A DNA stretch of 64,000 bases from Marinobacterium_E sp035458585 (lineage in GTDB: Bacteria; Pseudomonadota; Gammaproteobacteria; Pseudomonadales; Balneatricaceae), in NCBI GenBank assembly GCA_035458585.1, contig DATHZN010000068.1:1-64000 (forward strand), read 5' to 3'. The notes below the pieces were generated by a model, which worked only from the letters and a program-made list of their open reading frames with translations, did no database searches and was not told where the DNA came from. Each line of letters opens with the position of its first letter. Position 1 is the first letter of the stretch. Position numbers and translations under genes: made by a program. Shown in pieces: positions 54,493-64,000 of the stretch.

Positions 54493-56721
54493 GTGGCTAA
54501 CAAAAGTACAACCTATCAAGCAACACTGGACAGCGGTTGTATAGCCGCGATCTGCCAGGGTCGACATACAGACCCTTTTTCAGTACTGGGCCTGCATCAG
54601 CACCCATCCGGCAAGGGTCTGGTGGTTCGCGCTCTACTGCCAAATGCAGAATCGGTGCGCCTAATTAGCACTGATAAGGGGCGATCCTTGGGTGAGATGC
54701 ACCAGATCGACGCATCCGGACTGTTTGAACTGCCGCTAACACGGCGAAAAAACCGCTTCGGGTACCGCTATGAGGTGATTTGGAATGGTCAACTCTATGA
54801 GGAGACCGATCCCTACTCAATAGGCGAGTTGATAAGCGACGAGCAGAATTACCTATTTGCTGAAGGCTCAGATGAGAGAGCCTATCGTTGGATGGGTGCG
54901 CATCCACGCAACATCGGTGGTGTGGAGGGAACCCATTTCGTTGTCTGGGCCCCTTCGGCAATGCGTGTCTCGGTGGTGGGTGACTTTAATTTTTGGGATG
55001 GGCGACGCCACGTCATGCGCCGTAACCCAAGTTCGGGCATCTGGGATATCTTCCTACCGGGAGTGGGTGCGGGAGCTTTTTATAAATATGAGATCCTTGA
55101 TGCGCAAGGCAACCCGCTGCCACTCAAGTCTGATCCCTATGGACGAGGTTTTGAACACCCGCCTCAAACTGCGTCGATGGTCGTACCGGAAACAGCGCAC
55201 GGATGGGGAGATCATCAATGGATGACACAGCGTTCTGAAATACAGCGTTTTGACAAGCCACTCTCGATCTACGAACTACACATGGGCAGTTGGCGGCGTA
55301 AGCCTGAGGAAGGCAATCGCTATCTCAGTTATGTTGAACTTGCGCATGAACTCGTGCCTTATGTTCAGTCTCTTGGGTTCACCCACATACAGATTATGCC
55401 AATTAGCGAGTTCCCGTTTGATGGCTCCTGGGGTTATCAACCCGTGGGGATGTTCGCGCCGACTATTCGCTTCGGGACTGCAGATGAGTTTCGTTACTTT
55501 GTCGATAGCTGTCACCAAGCCGGCATTGGCGTGCTGATCGACTGGGTACCCGGGCATTTTCCGACTGACGAGCACGGTCTTGGGCGCTTTGACGGCACCG
55601 CGTTGTACGAACACGAGGATCCACGTCAGGGCTACCACCCAGATTGGAACACCCTGATCTACAACTACGGGCGCAAAGAGGTATTGAGCTATCTTATTAG
55701 TAACGCTTTCTACTGGCTGGACGAGTTTCATATCGACGGCTTACGCGTGGATGCGGTCGCCTCTATGTTATACCTCGACTATAGCCGGAGTGAGGGCGAG
55801 TGGATCCCGAACCAGCATGGGGGGCGTGAGAACCTTGAAGCGATCGCTATGCTGCAGGCAGTCAATCAGCGTGTTGGGTTTAACTATCCTGGCGTTTTGA
55901 TGATCGCTGAGGAGTCCACGGCCTTTCCCGGAGTTACTCAACCGGTGGATATCGGCGGACTGGGTTTCCATTACAAGTGGAATATGGGCTGGATGAACGA
56001 CACGCTAAATTACATGGAGCGTGACCCCCTTTATCGCCAATACCATCAGGATCAACTCAGTTTCGGTCTGGTCTACGCTTTTAGTGAGAACTTTGTACTG
56101 CCGCTGAGTCACGATGAGGTCGTCCACGGTAAGGGCTCATTGCTGCAGAAGATGCCCGGCGATGACTGGCAACAGTTTGCAAACCTGCGAGCCTACTTAA
56201 GTTTTATGTGGACGCACCCCGGCAAGAAACTCCTTTTTATGGGGGGTGAGTTTGCCCAACGTTCAGAGTGGAATCACAACCAGAGCCTCGATTGGCACCT
56301 ACTGGAGACACCTTTCCATTCCGGTATCTCAAAATTAATCACTGATTTAAATAGTCTGGTGAGGGTGTCACCGGCGCTATATGAGCGAGATACGAGCGCA
56401 GAGGGGTTTGAGTGGCTGCAACTTGATAACGCTGCTCAATCGGTACTGGTATGGTTGCGCAGAGGCGCCCACGAAGAGGTGCAGGTAATTACCGCAAATC
56501 TGACGCCGCAAACCCATACGAACTATCGTATTGGGTTGCCAGGTGCGGGCGTACTGACAGAGCAGTTCAACTCTGACGCCGCAAAATATGGTGGTAGTGA
56601 CCAATTGAACCTAGGGCAGTTGCGCGCTGAAGCAATTAGCGCCAACGGTCGCGAGAATTCGGTCGCATTGAGACTGGCACCGCTGGCTGTACAAGTGTTC
56701 AGTTTTGAGGCTCTCGCTTAA
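54493..56721 (+). CDS. glgB: 1,4-alpha-glucan branching enzyme
   Basis: A 742-residue GH13 branching enzyme that introduces alpha-1,6 branches into glycogen. It has N-terminal carbohydrate-binding modules (about 20-220), the catalytic barrel with nucleophile in HIDGLRVDAVASMLYLDYSR, acid/base glutamate in LMIAEESTAFPGVT and LPLSHDEVVHGKGSL, and the C-terminal all-beta domain. The GTG at 54493 has GAGGAGA upstream, and length is typical of the two-module bacterial type. The stop overlaps the glgX start (TAATG). Confidence 0.96.
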   Translation: MANKSTTYQATLDSGCIAAICQGRHTDPFSVLGLHQHPSGKGLVVRALLPNAESVRLISTDKGRSLGEMHQIDASGLFELPLTRRKNRFGYRYEVIWNGQLYEETDPYSIGELISDEQNYLFAEGSDERAYRWMGAHPRNIGGVEGTHFVVWAPSAMRVSVVGDFNFWDGRRHVMRRNPSSGIWDIFLPGVGAGAFYKYEILDAQGNPLPLKSDPYGRGFEHPPQTASMVVPETAHGWGDHQWMTQRSEIQRFDKPLSIYELHMGSWRRKPEEGNRYLSYVELAHELVPYVQSLGFTHIQIMPISEFPFDGSWGYQPVGMFAPTIRFGTADEFRYFVDSCHQAGIGVLIDWVPGHFPTDEHGLGRFDGTALYEHEDPRQGYHPDWNTLIYNYGRKEVLSYLISNAFYWLDEFHIDGLRVDAVASMLYLDYSRSEGEWIPNQHGGRENLEAIAMLQAVNQRVGFNYPGVLMIAEESTAFPGVTQPVDIGGLGFHYKWNMGWMNDTLNYMERDPLYRQYHQDQLSFGLVYAFSENFVLPLSHDEVVHGKGSLLQKMPGDDWQQFANLRAYLSFMWTHPGKKLLFMGGEFAQRSEWNHNQSLDWHLLETPFHSGISKLITDLNSLVRVSPALYERDTSAEGFEWLQLDNAAQSVLVWLRRGAHEEVQVITANLTPQTHTNYRIGLPGAGVLTEQFNSDAAKYGGSDQLNLGQLRAEAISANGRENSVALRLAPLAVQVFSFEALA

Positions 56722-58787
56722 TGCAGATTGAGCGGGGCGCGCTCTATCCTCTGGGGGCGACACCCCTTGATGACGGGGTAAATTTTGCTCTGGTGTCGGA
56801 ACACGCCAGCCGTGTTGAGCTCTGTCTTTACGATTATGAGGGCAAGACAGAGGTCGCCCGGCTGGACCTTCCTGGCCGTGACGGTGACCTTTGGCACGGT
56901 TTTGTTCCAGGGTTAGATAAGCGTTTAACCTACGGTTATCGTGTCTACGGCCCCTACGAACCAGAGCTAGGGCATAGGTTTAATCCCAACAAGCTGCTAC
57001 TGGATCCCTATGCTAAGGGGTTAGCGGGACAGTTTAAGTGGACTCAGAAACACTTTGGGTATGACTCGAATAGTCCTCTGAAAGATCTCAGTTTCAGTAA
57101 TCGTGATAACGCCAATCAAATGGTCAAGGCGCGTATTATTGACCCGCCTATGCAGCGGTTGAGTGAGCAGAGAGACCGGCGATTTTTTACGCACAACAGA
57201 ATAGTCTATGAGCTCCATGTTAAGGGTTTTACGCAAAAACTTGAGCTAAAAAACGACACTGCGCGCGGTACCTTGGCGGCCTTGGCTGAACCTGAGACCC
57301 TCAGTTATTTGCGAAGTCTGGGGGTAACCAGTCTAGAGTTGCTGCCAGTACACGGCTTCATCAATGACTATTTTTTGCATCAGCGTCGTCTAACTAACTA
57401 TTGGGGCTATAACAGCCTTGCCTTTTTTGCGCCGCATCAGGCGTACCTTCCCGGTTCCGATCCGCTGGTATTTAGAGCGATCATAGATCGTATTCATGAT
57501 GCTGGATTAGAAGTGATTCTGGATGTGGTTTACAACCACACGGCTGAGAGTGATCAGCTTGGGCCAACACTCAGCATGCGCGGCATCGACAACAATCTCT
57601 ACTACCGTTTAGCAGCGGACAAACGACACTACGTCAACGATACGGGGTGCGGCAATACATTGAATGTTGATCACCCAAGAGTCGTGCAGTTGATCATGGA
57701 CAGCCTGCGCTACTGGGTATCCGTGCAGGGTGTTGACGGTTTCAGATTCGACCTGGCGTCAATCTTGGGTCGTCGTCAGTATGGATTTGACCCACATCAT
57801 CCACTGCTTCAGGCGATTGCACAGGATCCATTACTTAACCAGGTCCTGATGATTGCTGAGCCCTGGGATATAGGTCCGGGCGGTTATCAGCTTGGGGCTT
57901 TTCCTCAGGGTTGGCTGGAGTGGAATGATCGCTATCGGGATTGTGTCCGGCGCTTCTGGCGTGGAGATGCGGGTGTAATTCCCGAGTTCGCTCGACGCTT
58001 GCACGGCTCGGCAGATATTTTTGAAGGACGTCGGAGACGACCAGCGGAATCGCTAAACTTCATCACGTCACACGACGGCTTTACGCTGAGAGATCTGGTG
58101 AGCTATCAGCACCGTCATAATCGAGCCAACGGCGAGCATAATCGCGATGGCCATCATGAGAATTTCAGCAGCAACTCAGGCCATGAGGGAGAGACAAATA
58201 AGATAGAGGTCCTCCAGCGCCGCGATGCGCTTCAGCGGGCACTGTTGATGACACTTATGCTGTCTCAAGGAACTCCTATGGTGTTGGCGGGAGATGAGCG
58301 TGGTCGTACACAGCGAGGCAATAACAACGCGTACAGCCAGGATAATGAACTCAACTGGCTTGATTGGGATCTGGATCCGCAACAGCACTCGCTGCTCGGT
58401 TTCGTCCGTGATCTTATCGCTATTAGGGCGGATCAACCCCTGCTGGGATGCCCCGATTATATTCACGCGGCAGCCTCACATGAGGAGCGTGCTACGCTCT
58501 GGTTTACCCCGGACGGTCAACTGATGAGCGATAGCGATTGGCACCAGCCCGACCTCGCTCAACTCGGCTATCTTCTCCGCGGTAAGCCCGGAGAACCGAG
58601 TCTTTACATACTGTTTAACCGGGCAGAGCAGGAGCATGTGTTTCGCTTGCCTGCCCTTGATTATGCCCCACATTGGCGTTTAGCGATCTGTAGTGCGCCA
58701 ACTGCAGAACTGCAATCTGATTATGCTGCGGGCACTGATCTAAGTCTGCCCGCGCACTCCGCAATACTGCTTAGCGCTGACCGCTGA
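56721..58787 (+). CDS. glgX: Glycogen debranching enzyme
   Basis: A 688-residue GH13 isoamylase-type enzyme that removes short branches left by glycogen phosphorylase. Hallmarks are VYELHVKGFT, LDVVYNHTAES, the nucleophile in GFRFDLASILGR and the acid/base glutamate in MIAEPWDIGPGGYQLGAFP. GAGG upstream within the glgB end serves as ribosome-binding site, and the ATG overlaps the glgB stop by one base. Confidence 0.95.
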   Translation: MQIERGALYPLGATPLDDGVNFALVSEHASRVELCLYDYEGKTEVARLDLPGRDGDLWHGFVPGLDKRLTYGYRVYGPYEPELGHRFNPNKLLLDPYAKGLAGQFKWTQKHFGYDSNSPLKDLSFSNRDNANQMVKARIIDPPMQRLSEQRDRRFFTHNRIVYELHVKGFTQKLELKNDTARGTLAALAEPETLSYLRSLGVTSLELLPVHGFINDYFLHQRRLTNYWGYNSLAFFAPHQAYLPGSDPLVFRAIIDRIHDAGLEVILDVVYNHTAESDQLGPTLSMRGIDNNLYYRLAADKRHYVNDTGCGNTLNVDHPRVVQLIMDSLRYWVSVQGVDGFRFDLASILGRRQYGFDPHHPLLQAIAQDPLLNQVLMIAEPWDIGPGGYQLGAFPQGWLEWNDRYRDCVRRFWRGDAGVIPEFARRLHGSADIFEGRRRRPAESLNFITSHDGFTLRDLVSYQHRHNRANGEHNRDGHHENFSSNSGHEGETNKIEVLQRRDALQRALLMTLMLSQGTPMVLAGDERGRTQRGNNNAYSQDNELNWLDWDLDPQQHSLLGFVRDLIAIRADQPLLGCPDYIHAAASHEERATLWFTPDGQLMSDSDWHQPDLAQLGYLLRGKPGEPSLYILFNRAEQEHVFRLPALDYAPHWRLAICSAPTAELQSDYAAGTDLSLPAHSAILLSADR

Positions 58788-58804
58788 GCCCCTAAGGTGT
58801 AACT

Positions 58805-61288
58805 ATGTCGAATACCAAAATATCTAAAGCGAAATCTTCAAAACACGAAGAGGCTGTTGTTTCTAAAGCGCTCAATCTTGAATCCATGAAAGACGACCTC
58901 AAGCGCCACTTTGAGGTCACGCTCGGTCGAGATGAGCTGACTGAATCTCACTATTATCTCTACAATGCTCTGGCGCTGACGTTGCGTGACCGACAGATTC
59001 AACGCTGGCGTGAGACGCGCGAACGCTACCGAGACGAAGATCCAAAGCGTGTAGCCTACCTCTCTCTAGAATTTCTGATGGGACGAGCGCTCAATAACGC
59101 TATCCTCAATCTCGATCTGGATCAGGAGACGCGAGAGTCGCTCAAAGAGTATGCAGTTGATCTGGAGACCTTAGCCGAAGAGGAGATGGATGCCGGTTTA
59201 GGTAATGGCGGCCTGGGACGCCTAGCGGCCTGTTTCCTGGATAGCTGTGCAACACTTGAGCTTCCGGTCACGGGGTACGGCCTGCGTTACGAATACGGCA
59301 TGTTCCACCAGCGTCTAAGTAACGGCTATCAGATTGAGAGCCCTGATAAGTGGTTGCGTTGGGGTAATCCCTGGGAGATTGAGAGCCCGGAGAACTCATG
59401 CTGTGTTAAATTTTACGGCCGTACCGAGTACGTTACAGGCAAAGATGGCAAAATGCAGGCGCGCTGGATCGATACCGCCGATGTGTTGGCAGTACCCTAT
59501 GATATGCCTGTGCCCGGATACCGTAATGATACGGTCAATACCCTTCGACTATGGAAGTCCGAAGCGACTGACGAGTTTAACTTGCATGAATTCAACTGCG
59601 GCAGTTATACCGATGCAGTTGCAGCTAAAAATCTGGCTGAGCAGATCACTATGGTCCTCTATCCGAACGACAGCTCGGAGAATGGCAAGATTTTGCGTTT
59701 GCGCCAGCAGTACTTTCTGTCATCTGCCAGTCTGCAGGATGTATTGCGCCGTTGGGTGAAGCGCCGAGGCGACGATTTTAGCCAGTTTGCCGAGAAAAAC
59801 TGCTTTCAGTTGAATGACACCCACCCCACCATTGCAGTAGCAGAGTTGATGCGTCTGCTGATGGATGAGCAGGGTCTTAGCTGGGATGCGGCATGGTCTA
59901 TCACCAATAAAACGATGGCTTACACCAACCACACGCTATTACCGGAAGCCTTAGAAACCTGGCCTGTGCGCATGTTCTCGGAGATGTTGCCACGCCTGCT
60001 CGACATCATCTACGAAATTAACGCTCGCTTCCTTGCTGACATTGCGCGTCGTTATCCGGGGGATGTGGATCGCCTGCGTCGCATGTCGATAATTGATGAG
60101 GAGGGCGAGCCTAGGGTTAGAATGGCTTACCTTGCAATCATTGGCAGCTTCTCGGTCAATGGCGTGGCAGCTCTGCACACCAAGTTGTTAAAGGCAGGTC
60201 TGTTCAAAGATTTCTATGAGGTCTGGCCTGAGAAATTCAATAACAAGACCAACGGTGTAACTCCGCGTCGGTGGCTCAGTGGGGCAAACCCAGCATTACA
60301 TGATTTGATCAGCTCTAAAATCGGTGAAGAGTGGGTCCGTGACCTGGATCAGTTGAAAGGGCTGACACGTTTTGCGACGCAGAAGACTTTTCAGAAAAAA
60401 TGGGCAGAAGTAAAGCAGAGGAATAAGGCTGAGCTAGTTGAACTGGTAAATCGCACGACAGGCGTCAACTTCGATACCCGCATGCTATTTGATGTTCAGG
60501 TTAAGCGTATCCACGAATATAAGCGCCAGTTGTTGAATGTGCTGCATGTCATTCATCTCTATGACCGTATTACTCGCGGAGATGTGGAAGGGATGGTACC
60601 TCGTGCTGTACTTATTGGAGGCAAAGCAGCACCTGGCTATGATATGGCCAAGACGCTGATCAAACTGGTAAACAACGTGGCAGCAGTAGTCAACATGGAC
60701 CCGCGATGCGAGGGGCTACTCAAAGTCGCTTTTATACCCGACTATAAAGTTAGCTTTATGGAGGTGATCGCGCCCGCAGCAGACCTCTCCGAGCAGATCT
60801 CAACGGCAGGGAAGGAGGCATCCGGCACCGGCAACATGAAATTCATGATGAACGGAGCACTGACTATTGGTACATTGGATGGTGCTAACATCGAGATTCG
60901 TGAAGCGGTAGGCGAGGAGAATTTTTTCCTCTTCGGCTTGGACGCACAGCAGGTTCAGGAGACTCGTCTAAACTATGATCCAAGCGCGATAATTGCTGCA
61001 GACGAGGATTTTGCACGAGTGATGACCCTGATAGAGTGTGGTCACTTCAACCAGTTTGAGCCTGGAATCTTTGAGCCCGTCATTGCGTCGATTCGCAGCC
61101 CATATGATGCTTGGTTAACGGCAGCTGACTTCCGCAGCTTTATTGATGCGCAGCAAGCCGTAGCGGCCGCTTATCAGCAGCCTACACGCTGGTGGGAGAT
61201 GAGCATACTCAATACTGCATGTAGTGGTCGATTCTCAAGCGACCGCACAATAAGTGATTACAACAACGAGATTTGGCACGTGAAATAA
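58805..61288 (+). CDS. glgP: Glycogen/starch/alpha-glucan phosphorylase
   Basis: An 827-residue PLP-dependent phosphorylase releasing glucose 1-phosphate from alpha-1,4-glucan ends. Motifs include YLSLEFLMGRALNNAILN, GLGNGGLGRLAACFLDS and the PLP-lysine block EASGTGNMKFMMNGALTIGT. A lysine/serine-rich N-terminal stretch of about 25 residues precedes the conserved part. AAGGTG lies upstream, 17 bases after glgX. Confidence 0.97.
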   Translation: MSNTKISKAKSSKHEEAVVSKALNLESMKDDLKRHFEVTLGRDELTESHYYLYNALALTLRDRQIQRWRETRERYRDEDPKRVAYLSLEFLMGRALNNAILNLDLDQETRESLKEYAVDLETLAEEEMDAGLGNGGLGRLAACFLDSCATLELPVTGYGLRYEYGMFHQRLSNGYQIESPDKWLRWGNPWEIESPENSCCVKFYGRTEYVTGKDGKMQARWIDTADVLAVPYDMPVPGYRNDTVNTLRLWKSEATDEFNLHEFNCGSYTDAVAAKNLAEQITMVLYPNDSSENGKILRLRQQYFLSSASLQDVLRRWVKRRGDDFSQFAEKNCFQLNDTHPTIAVAELMRLLMDEQGLSWDAAWSITNKTMAYTNHTLLPEALETWPVRMFSEMLPRLLDIIYEINARFLADIARRYPGDVDRLRRMSIIDEEGEPRVRMAYLAIIGSFSVNGVAALHTKLLKAGLFKDFYEVWPEKFNNKTNGVTPRRWLSGANPALHDLISSKIGEEWVRDLDQLKGLTRFATQKTFQKKWAEVKQRNKAELVELVNRTTGVNFDTRMLFDVQVKRIHEYKRQLLNVLHVIHLYDRITRGDVEGMVPRAVLIGGKAAPGYDMAKTLIKLVNNVAAVVNMDPRCEGLLKVAFIPDYKVSFMEVIAPAADLSEQISTAGKEASGTGNMKFMMNGALTIGTLDGANIEIREAVGEENFFLFGLDAQQVQETRLNYDPSAIIAADEDFARVMTLIECGHFNQFEPGIFEPVIASIRSPYDAWLTAADFRSFIDAQQAVAAAYQQPTRWWEMSILNTACSGRFSSDRTISDYNNEIWHVK

Positions 61289-61336
61289 TCCTCTTTCATG
61301 TACCAAGGATTACAACAAGCATTAGAAGGATCCGAT

Positions 61337-62611
61337 ATGCGTTCAGATAACCCCAATCCGCGTCACGTCAGTCGTATGACGCGTGACACCCTGGCACTGG
61401 TGCTGGCAGGCGGGCGCGGTTCGCGCTTGCATGAACTCACCGACTGGCGGGCTAAACCGGCACTCTACTTTGGCGGAAAGTACCGTATCATCGACTTTCC
61501 CTTGTCGAACTGTATCAACTCGGGGATTCGACGGATTGGTGTTCTGACGCAGTACAAGGCTCACTCATTGGTGCGTCATCTGGTACGCGGTTGGGGCTTT
61601 TTTAAGAATGAGCTGGGAGAGTTTGTTGATATACTCCCCGCATCACAGCGACACTCCGAGGCTTGGTATCAGGGAACTGCAGATGCAATTTATCAGAACC
61701 TGGATATTATCCGCGCGGTACGTCCCAAATATGTTCTCGTACTCTCTGGCGATCATGTTTACAAGATGGATTACGGTTTGATGCTTGCTGAACACGTTGC
61801 AAGCGGTGCCGATATGACCGTCTCCTGCTTGGAAGTTCCAGTTGAAGAGGCCGCGGGGGCCTTTGGTGTGATGAAGGTTGATGAGGAGAGCAGGGTCATT
61901 GGTTTCGAAGAGAAGCCGGCAAACCCGTCGACAATACCGGGAAGCGATAACCTGACACTGGCCTCCATGGGGAACTACGTTTTCAACACTGACTTTCTCT
62001 TCAAAATTCTGACTGACGATGCCCACACACCGGGCTCGAGCCGAGATTTCGGCAACGACATCATTCCGAAGATTATTGATAATCACAAGGTACTGGCATT
62101 CCCATTCCGCGATGATGATACCGGCGAGCGTGCTTACTGGCGTGATGTAGGCACATTAGACTCCTTCTGGAAGGCCAACATGGAGCTTATTCAGACGGTA
62201 CCCCCGCTTAATATCTACGATAACGAGTGGCCGCTCTGGACGTATCAAGAACAACTGCCGCCAGCAAAGTTTGTTTTCGATGAGGAGTCCCGCTGCGGTA
62301 ATGCCACGGAGTCGATGGTGTCGGGCGGTTGTATCATCTCAGGAGCCAGGGTCAAACACTCGGTTCTCTTCAGTGGTGTCAACATTCAGGAGCACTCTGA
62401 GATATATGACTCGGTGATTCTTCCTGATGTAGAGATAGGAAAGAACGTGAAGCTCAACAAAGTAATTATTGATCGTAAGTCCAGACTTGATGATGGCTTT
62501 GAGGCTGGTTTTGATCATGAGGCTGATAGAGCTCGGGGCTTCCGAGTCACTAAAGAGGGTGTGGTGCTGATCACCCGTGGCATGCTTGGACAGGAGGTAG
62601 GGTCTGCCTAA
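61337..62611 (+). CDS. glgC: Glucose-1-phosphate adenylyltransferase
   Basis: A 424-residue ADP-glucose pyrophosphorylase, the committed step of classical glycogen synthesis. The nucleotide loop LVLAGGRGSRLHELTDWRAK, the GDHVYKMDYG motif and the glucose-1-phosphate region GFEEKPANP are present, followed by the C-terminal left-handed beta-helix. The ATG at 61337 has AGAAGGA upstream; an earlier in-frame ATG at 61298 is less likely. glgA is not in the window and may follow beyond the edge. Confidence 0.96.
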   Translation: MRSDNPNPRHVSRMTRDTLALVLAGGRGSRLHELTDWRAKPALYFGGKYRIIDFPLSNCINSGIRRIGVLTQYKAHSLVRHLVRGWGFFKNELGEFVDILPASQRHSEAWYQGTADAIYQNLDIIRAVRPKYVLVLSGDHVYKMDYGLMLAEHVASGADMTVSCLEVPVEEAAGAFGVMKVDEESRVIGFEEKPANPSTIPGSDNLTLASMGNYVFNTDFLFKILTDDAHTPGSSRDFGNDIIPKIIDNHKVLAFPFRDDDTGERAYWRDVGTLDSFWKANMELIQTVPPLNIYDNEWPLWTYQEQLPPAKFVFDEESRCGNATESMVSGGCIISGARVKHSVLFSGVNIQEHSEIYDSVILPDVEIGKNVKLNKVIIDRKSRLDDGFEAGFDHEADRARGFRVTKEGVVLITRGMLGQEVGSA

Positions 62612-62623
62612 GACCCGAAACAG

Positions 62624-64000
62624 ATGACCCGATACTCTACACAACCCATTGGCGGGCAGAAGCCCGGCACCTCAGGTCTTCGTAAAAAAGTGAGGACTTT
62701 TCAACAGGCTAACTACCTTGAGAATTTCGTTCAGTCCATTTTCAATGCGCTGCCGGGATGCCGGGGTGAGAGGCTGGTGATTGGCGGAGATGGTCGTTTT
62801 CATAATAGAGAGGCTATTCAAACTATTATTGAAATGGCCGTTGCCAACGGTTTTGGTGAGCTGATTATAGGGCAGGGCGGGATTCTCTCAACGCCGGCGG
62901 CCTCCTGCATTATCCGCAAATATCCCAGCTGTGGTGGAATCGTGCTCTCTGCAAGCCATAATCCGGGTGGTCCAGATGAGGATTTCGGTATTAAGTTTAA
63001 TGGCGCCAATGGCGGTCCTGCTACAGAGGCGATGACAGCGGTGATCTTTGAGCATACCCAGAGCATTACTGAGTATGCCAAGGCAGAGATTGAGAGGGTC
63101 GACCTAGATCAGATCGGTGAGTTCAGGCGCGGTAACACACTGGTGCGAGTTGTGGACTCGGTTGCTGACTACGCTGAACTGATGCAGTCGCTTTTTGATT
63201 TCGACGCAATGCGCGCAATGATCACTCGGGGAGACTTCAAACTCTGCTTTGACGCTATGCATGCTGTGACTGGTCCATATGCCAAAGCTATTTTGGTGGA
63301 TCTACTGGGTGCACCGCCTGAAAGTATTATCAACGCTGAGCCGAAAGAGGATTTTGGAGGCCATCACCCGGATCCAAATCTCGTACACGCAGCAGATCTT
63401 GTGACCCGCGTAAACACCGAAGGACTCGATTTTGGTGCTGCATCGGATGGTGATGGTGATCGGAATATGGTGTTGGGTAACAACTTCTACATTAATCCCT
63501 GCGATAGCCTGGCGCTGTTAGCTGCTCAGTCTGCACATATTCCCGCCTACGCGAGTGGACTGGCCGGTGTGGCACGCTCTATGCCAACGAGTCGGGCGCT
63601 GGATAGGGTAGCGGCGAAGCTGGAGCTCAACTGCTACGAGACGCCAACGGGATGGAAATTTTTTGGCAACCTGATGGATGCTAATCGAATTACGTTCTGC
63701 GGCGAAGAGAGCTTTGGCACAGGTTCCAGCCACGTACGTGAAAAAGATGGACTTTGGGCCGTTCTGTGTTGGCTCAATATACTTGCCAAAACCGGGCAGA
63801 GCGCCGCTGAGTTGATGCGAAACCATTGGCAGGTCTATGGTCGCGACTTTTTCACTCGCCACGATTACGAAGGGGTGGATGCTGAGGTTGCTCAGGAGAT
63901 GCTAGAGCGCTTGCGTAAGCAGCTTAACGAGCTAGCAGGACAGCAGTTTGCGGGTCTAGAGGTGAGCAGTGCTGATGAGTTTAGTTACACCGATCCAGTA
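62624..64000 (+). CDS. pgm: Phosphoglucomutase (alpha-D-glucose phosphate-specific), 3' end outside window
   Basis: The frame starting at the ATG at 62624 stays open for 459 codons to the window edge. It begins QKPGTSGLRKKV, the classical phosphoglucomutase start, with the phosphoserine loop LSASHNPGGPDEDFG, the metal loop DGDGDRNM and the sugar-binding region CGEESFGTGSSHVREKDG, all in order. The complete family protein is about 540-550 residues, so roughly the last fifth is missing. It interconverts glucose 1- and 6-phosphate, linking glgP/glgC to glycolysis, and follows glgC by 12 bases. Confidence 0.95.
   Translation, partial: MTRYSTQPIGGQKPGTSGLRKKVRTFQQANYLENFVQSIFNALPGCRGERLVIGGDGRFHNREAIQTIIEMAVANGFGELIIGQGGILSTPAASCIIRKYPSCGGIVLSASHNPGGPDEDFGIKFNGANGGPATEAMTAVIFEHTQSITEYAKAEIERVDLDQIGEFRRGNTLVRVVDSVADYAELMQSLFDFDAMRAMITRGDFKLCFDAMHAVTGPYAKAILVDLLGAPPESIINAEPKEDFGGHHPDPNLVHAADLVTRVNTEGLDFGAASDGDGDRNMVLGNNFYINPCDSLALLAAQSAHIPAYASGLAGVARSMPTSRALDRVAAKLELNCYETPTGWKFFGNLMDANRITFCGEESFGTGSSHVREKDGLWAVLCWLNILAKTGQSAAELMRNHWQVYGRDFFTRHDYEGVDAEVAQEMLERLRKQLNELAGQQFAGLEVSSADEFSYTDPV

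Overview
The window is a chromosomal segment of moderate base composition from a free-living, probably aquatic gammaproteobacterium. The strongest clue is the block from 20.6 to 40.0 kb: leuC-leuD-leuB-asd-usg-fimV-truA-trpF-trpB-trpA-accD-folC-dedD-cvpA-purF-metZ-dusC. This is the gene order known from Pseudomonas and other non-enteric Gammaproteobacteria, here with trpBA embedded between trpF and accD. YaeQ, YcjX/YcjF, RmuC, an E. coli-type YcaO and DusC point the same way. I would guess a relative of the Oceanospirillales, Cellvibrionales or Pseudomonadales, but the genus cannot be fixed from this sequence. I see no tRNA, rRNA, CRISPR array, transposase or prophage gene.

Layout. 0-7 kb: a stand-alone LON-domain protein, a DHA2-type efflux pump, a leftward YcjX-YcjF pair preceded by a small unknown gene, and a phasin-like protein. 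7-11 kb: an OsmC-YcaO fusion facing a membrane diguanylate cyclase. 11-20 kb: rmuC, alanine dehydrogenase, a patatin-like lipoprotein, a MazG-like pyrophosphohydrolase, an acyl-CoA thioesterase next to a short-chain dehydrogenase, two LysE-type exporters and YaeQ. 20-40 kb: the biosynthetic supercluster for leucine, aspartate-family amino acids, tryptophan, fatty acids, folate, purines and methionine, with cell-envelope genes (fimV, dedD, cvpA) and tRNA-modification genes (truA, dusC).

40-48 kb: a degenerate receiver protein, then an apparently complete protocatechuate 4,5-cleavage (meta) pathway. A leftward operon ligJ-ligK-ligU-ligI-ligA-ligB is divergent from a LysR-type regulator with two tandem helix-turn-helix domains, and ligC follows the regulator. 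Together they convert protocatechuate through 4-carboxy-2-hydroxymuconate semialdehyde and 2-pyrone-4,6-dicarboxylate to pyruvate and oxaloacetate, so the organism probably uses lignin- or humic-derived aromatics. An AEC-type carrier follows. 49-52 kb: a membrane EAL phosphodiesterase and an aldo/keto reductase.

52.5-64 kb: an alpha-glucan operon of amylosucrase, glgB, glgX, glgP, glgC and pgm (cut by the window edge). Amylosucrase can build alpha-1,4-glucan directly from sucrose, while glgC and pgm feed the ADP-glucose route, so the operon appears to combine two synthetic entrances with branching, debranching and phosphorolysis.

The observations most worth following up are the OsmC-YcaO fusion with an inverted repeat in its leader, the double-HTH LysR regulator, the intrinsic-terminator-like hairpin inside the first codons of truA, the amylosucrase-glycogen operon, and the receiver protein that lacks its phosphoacceptor aspartate. 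No obviously unprecedented multi-gene system was found.
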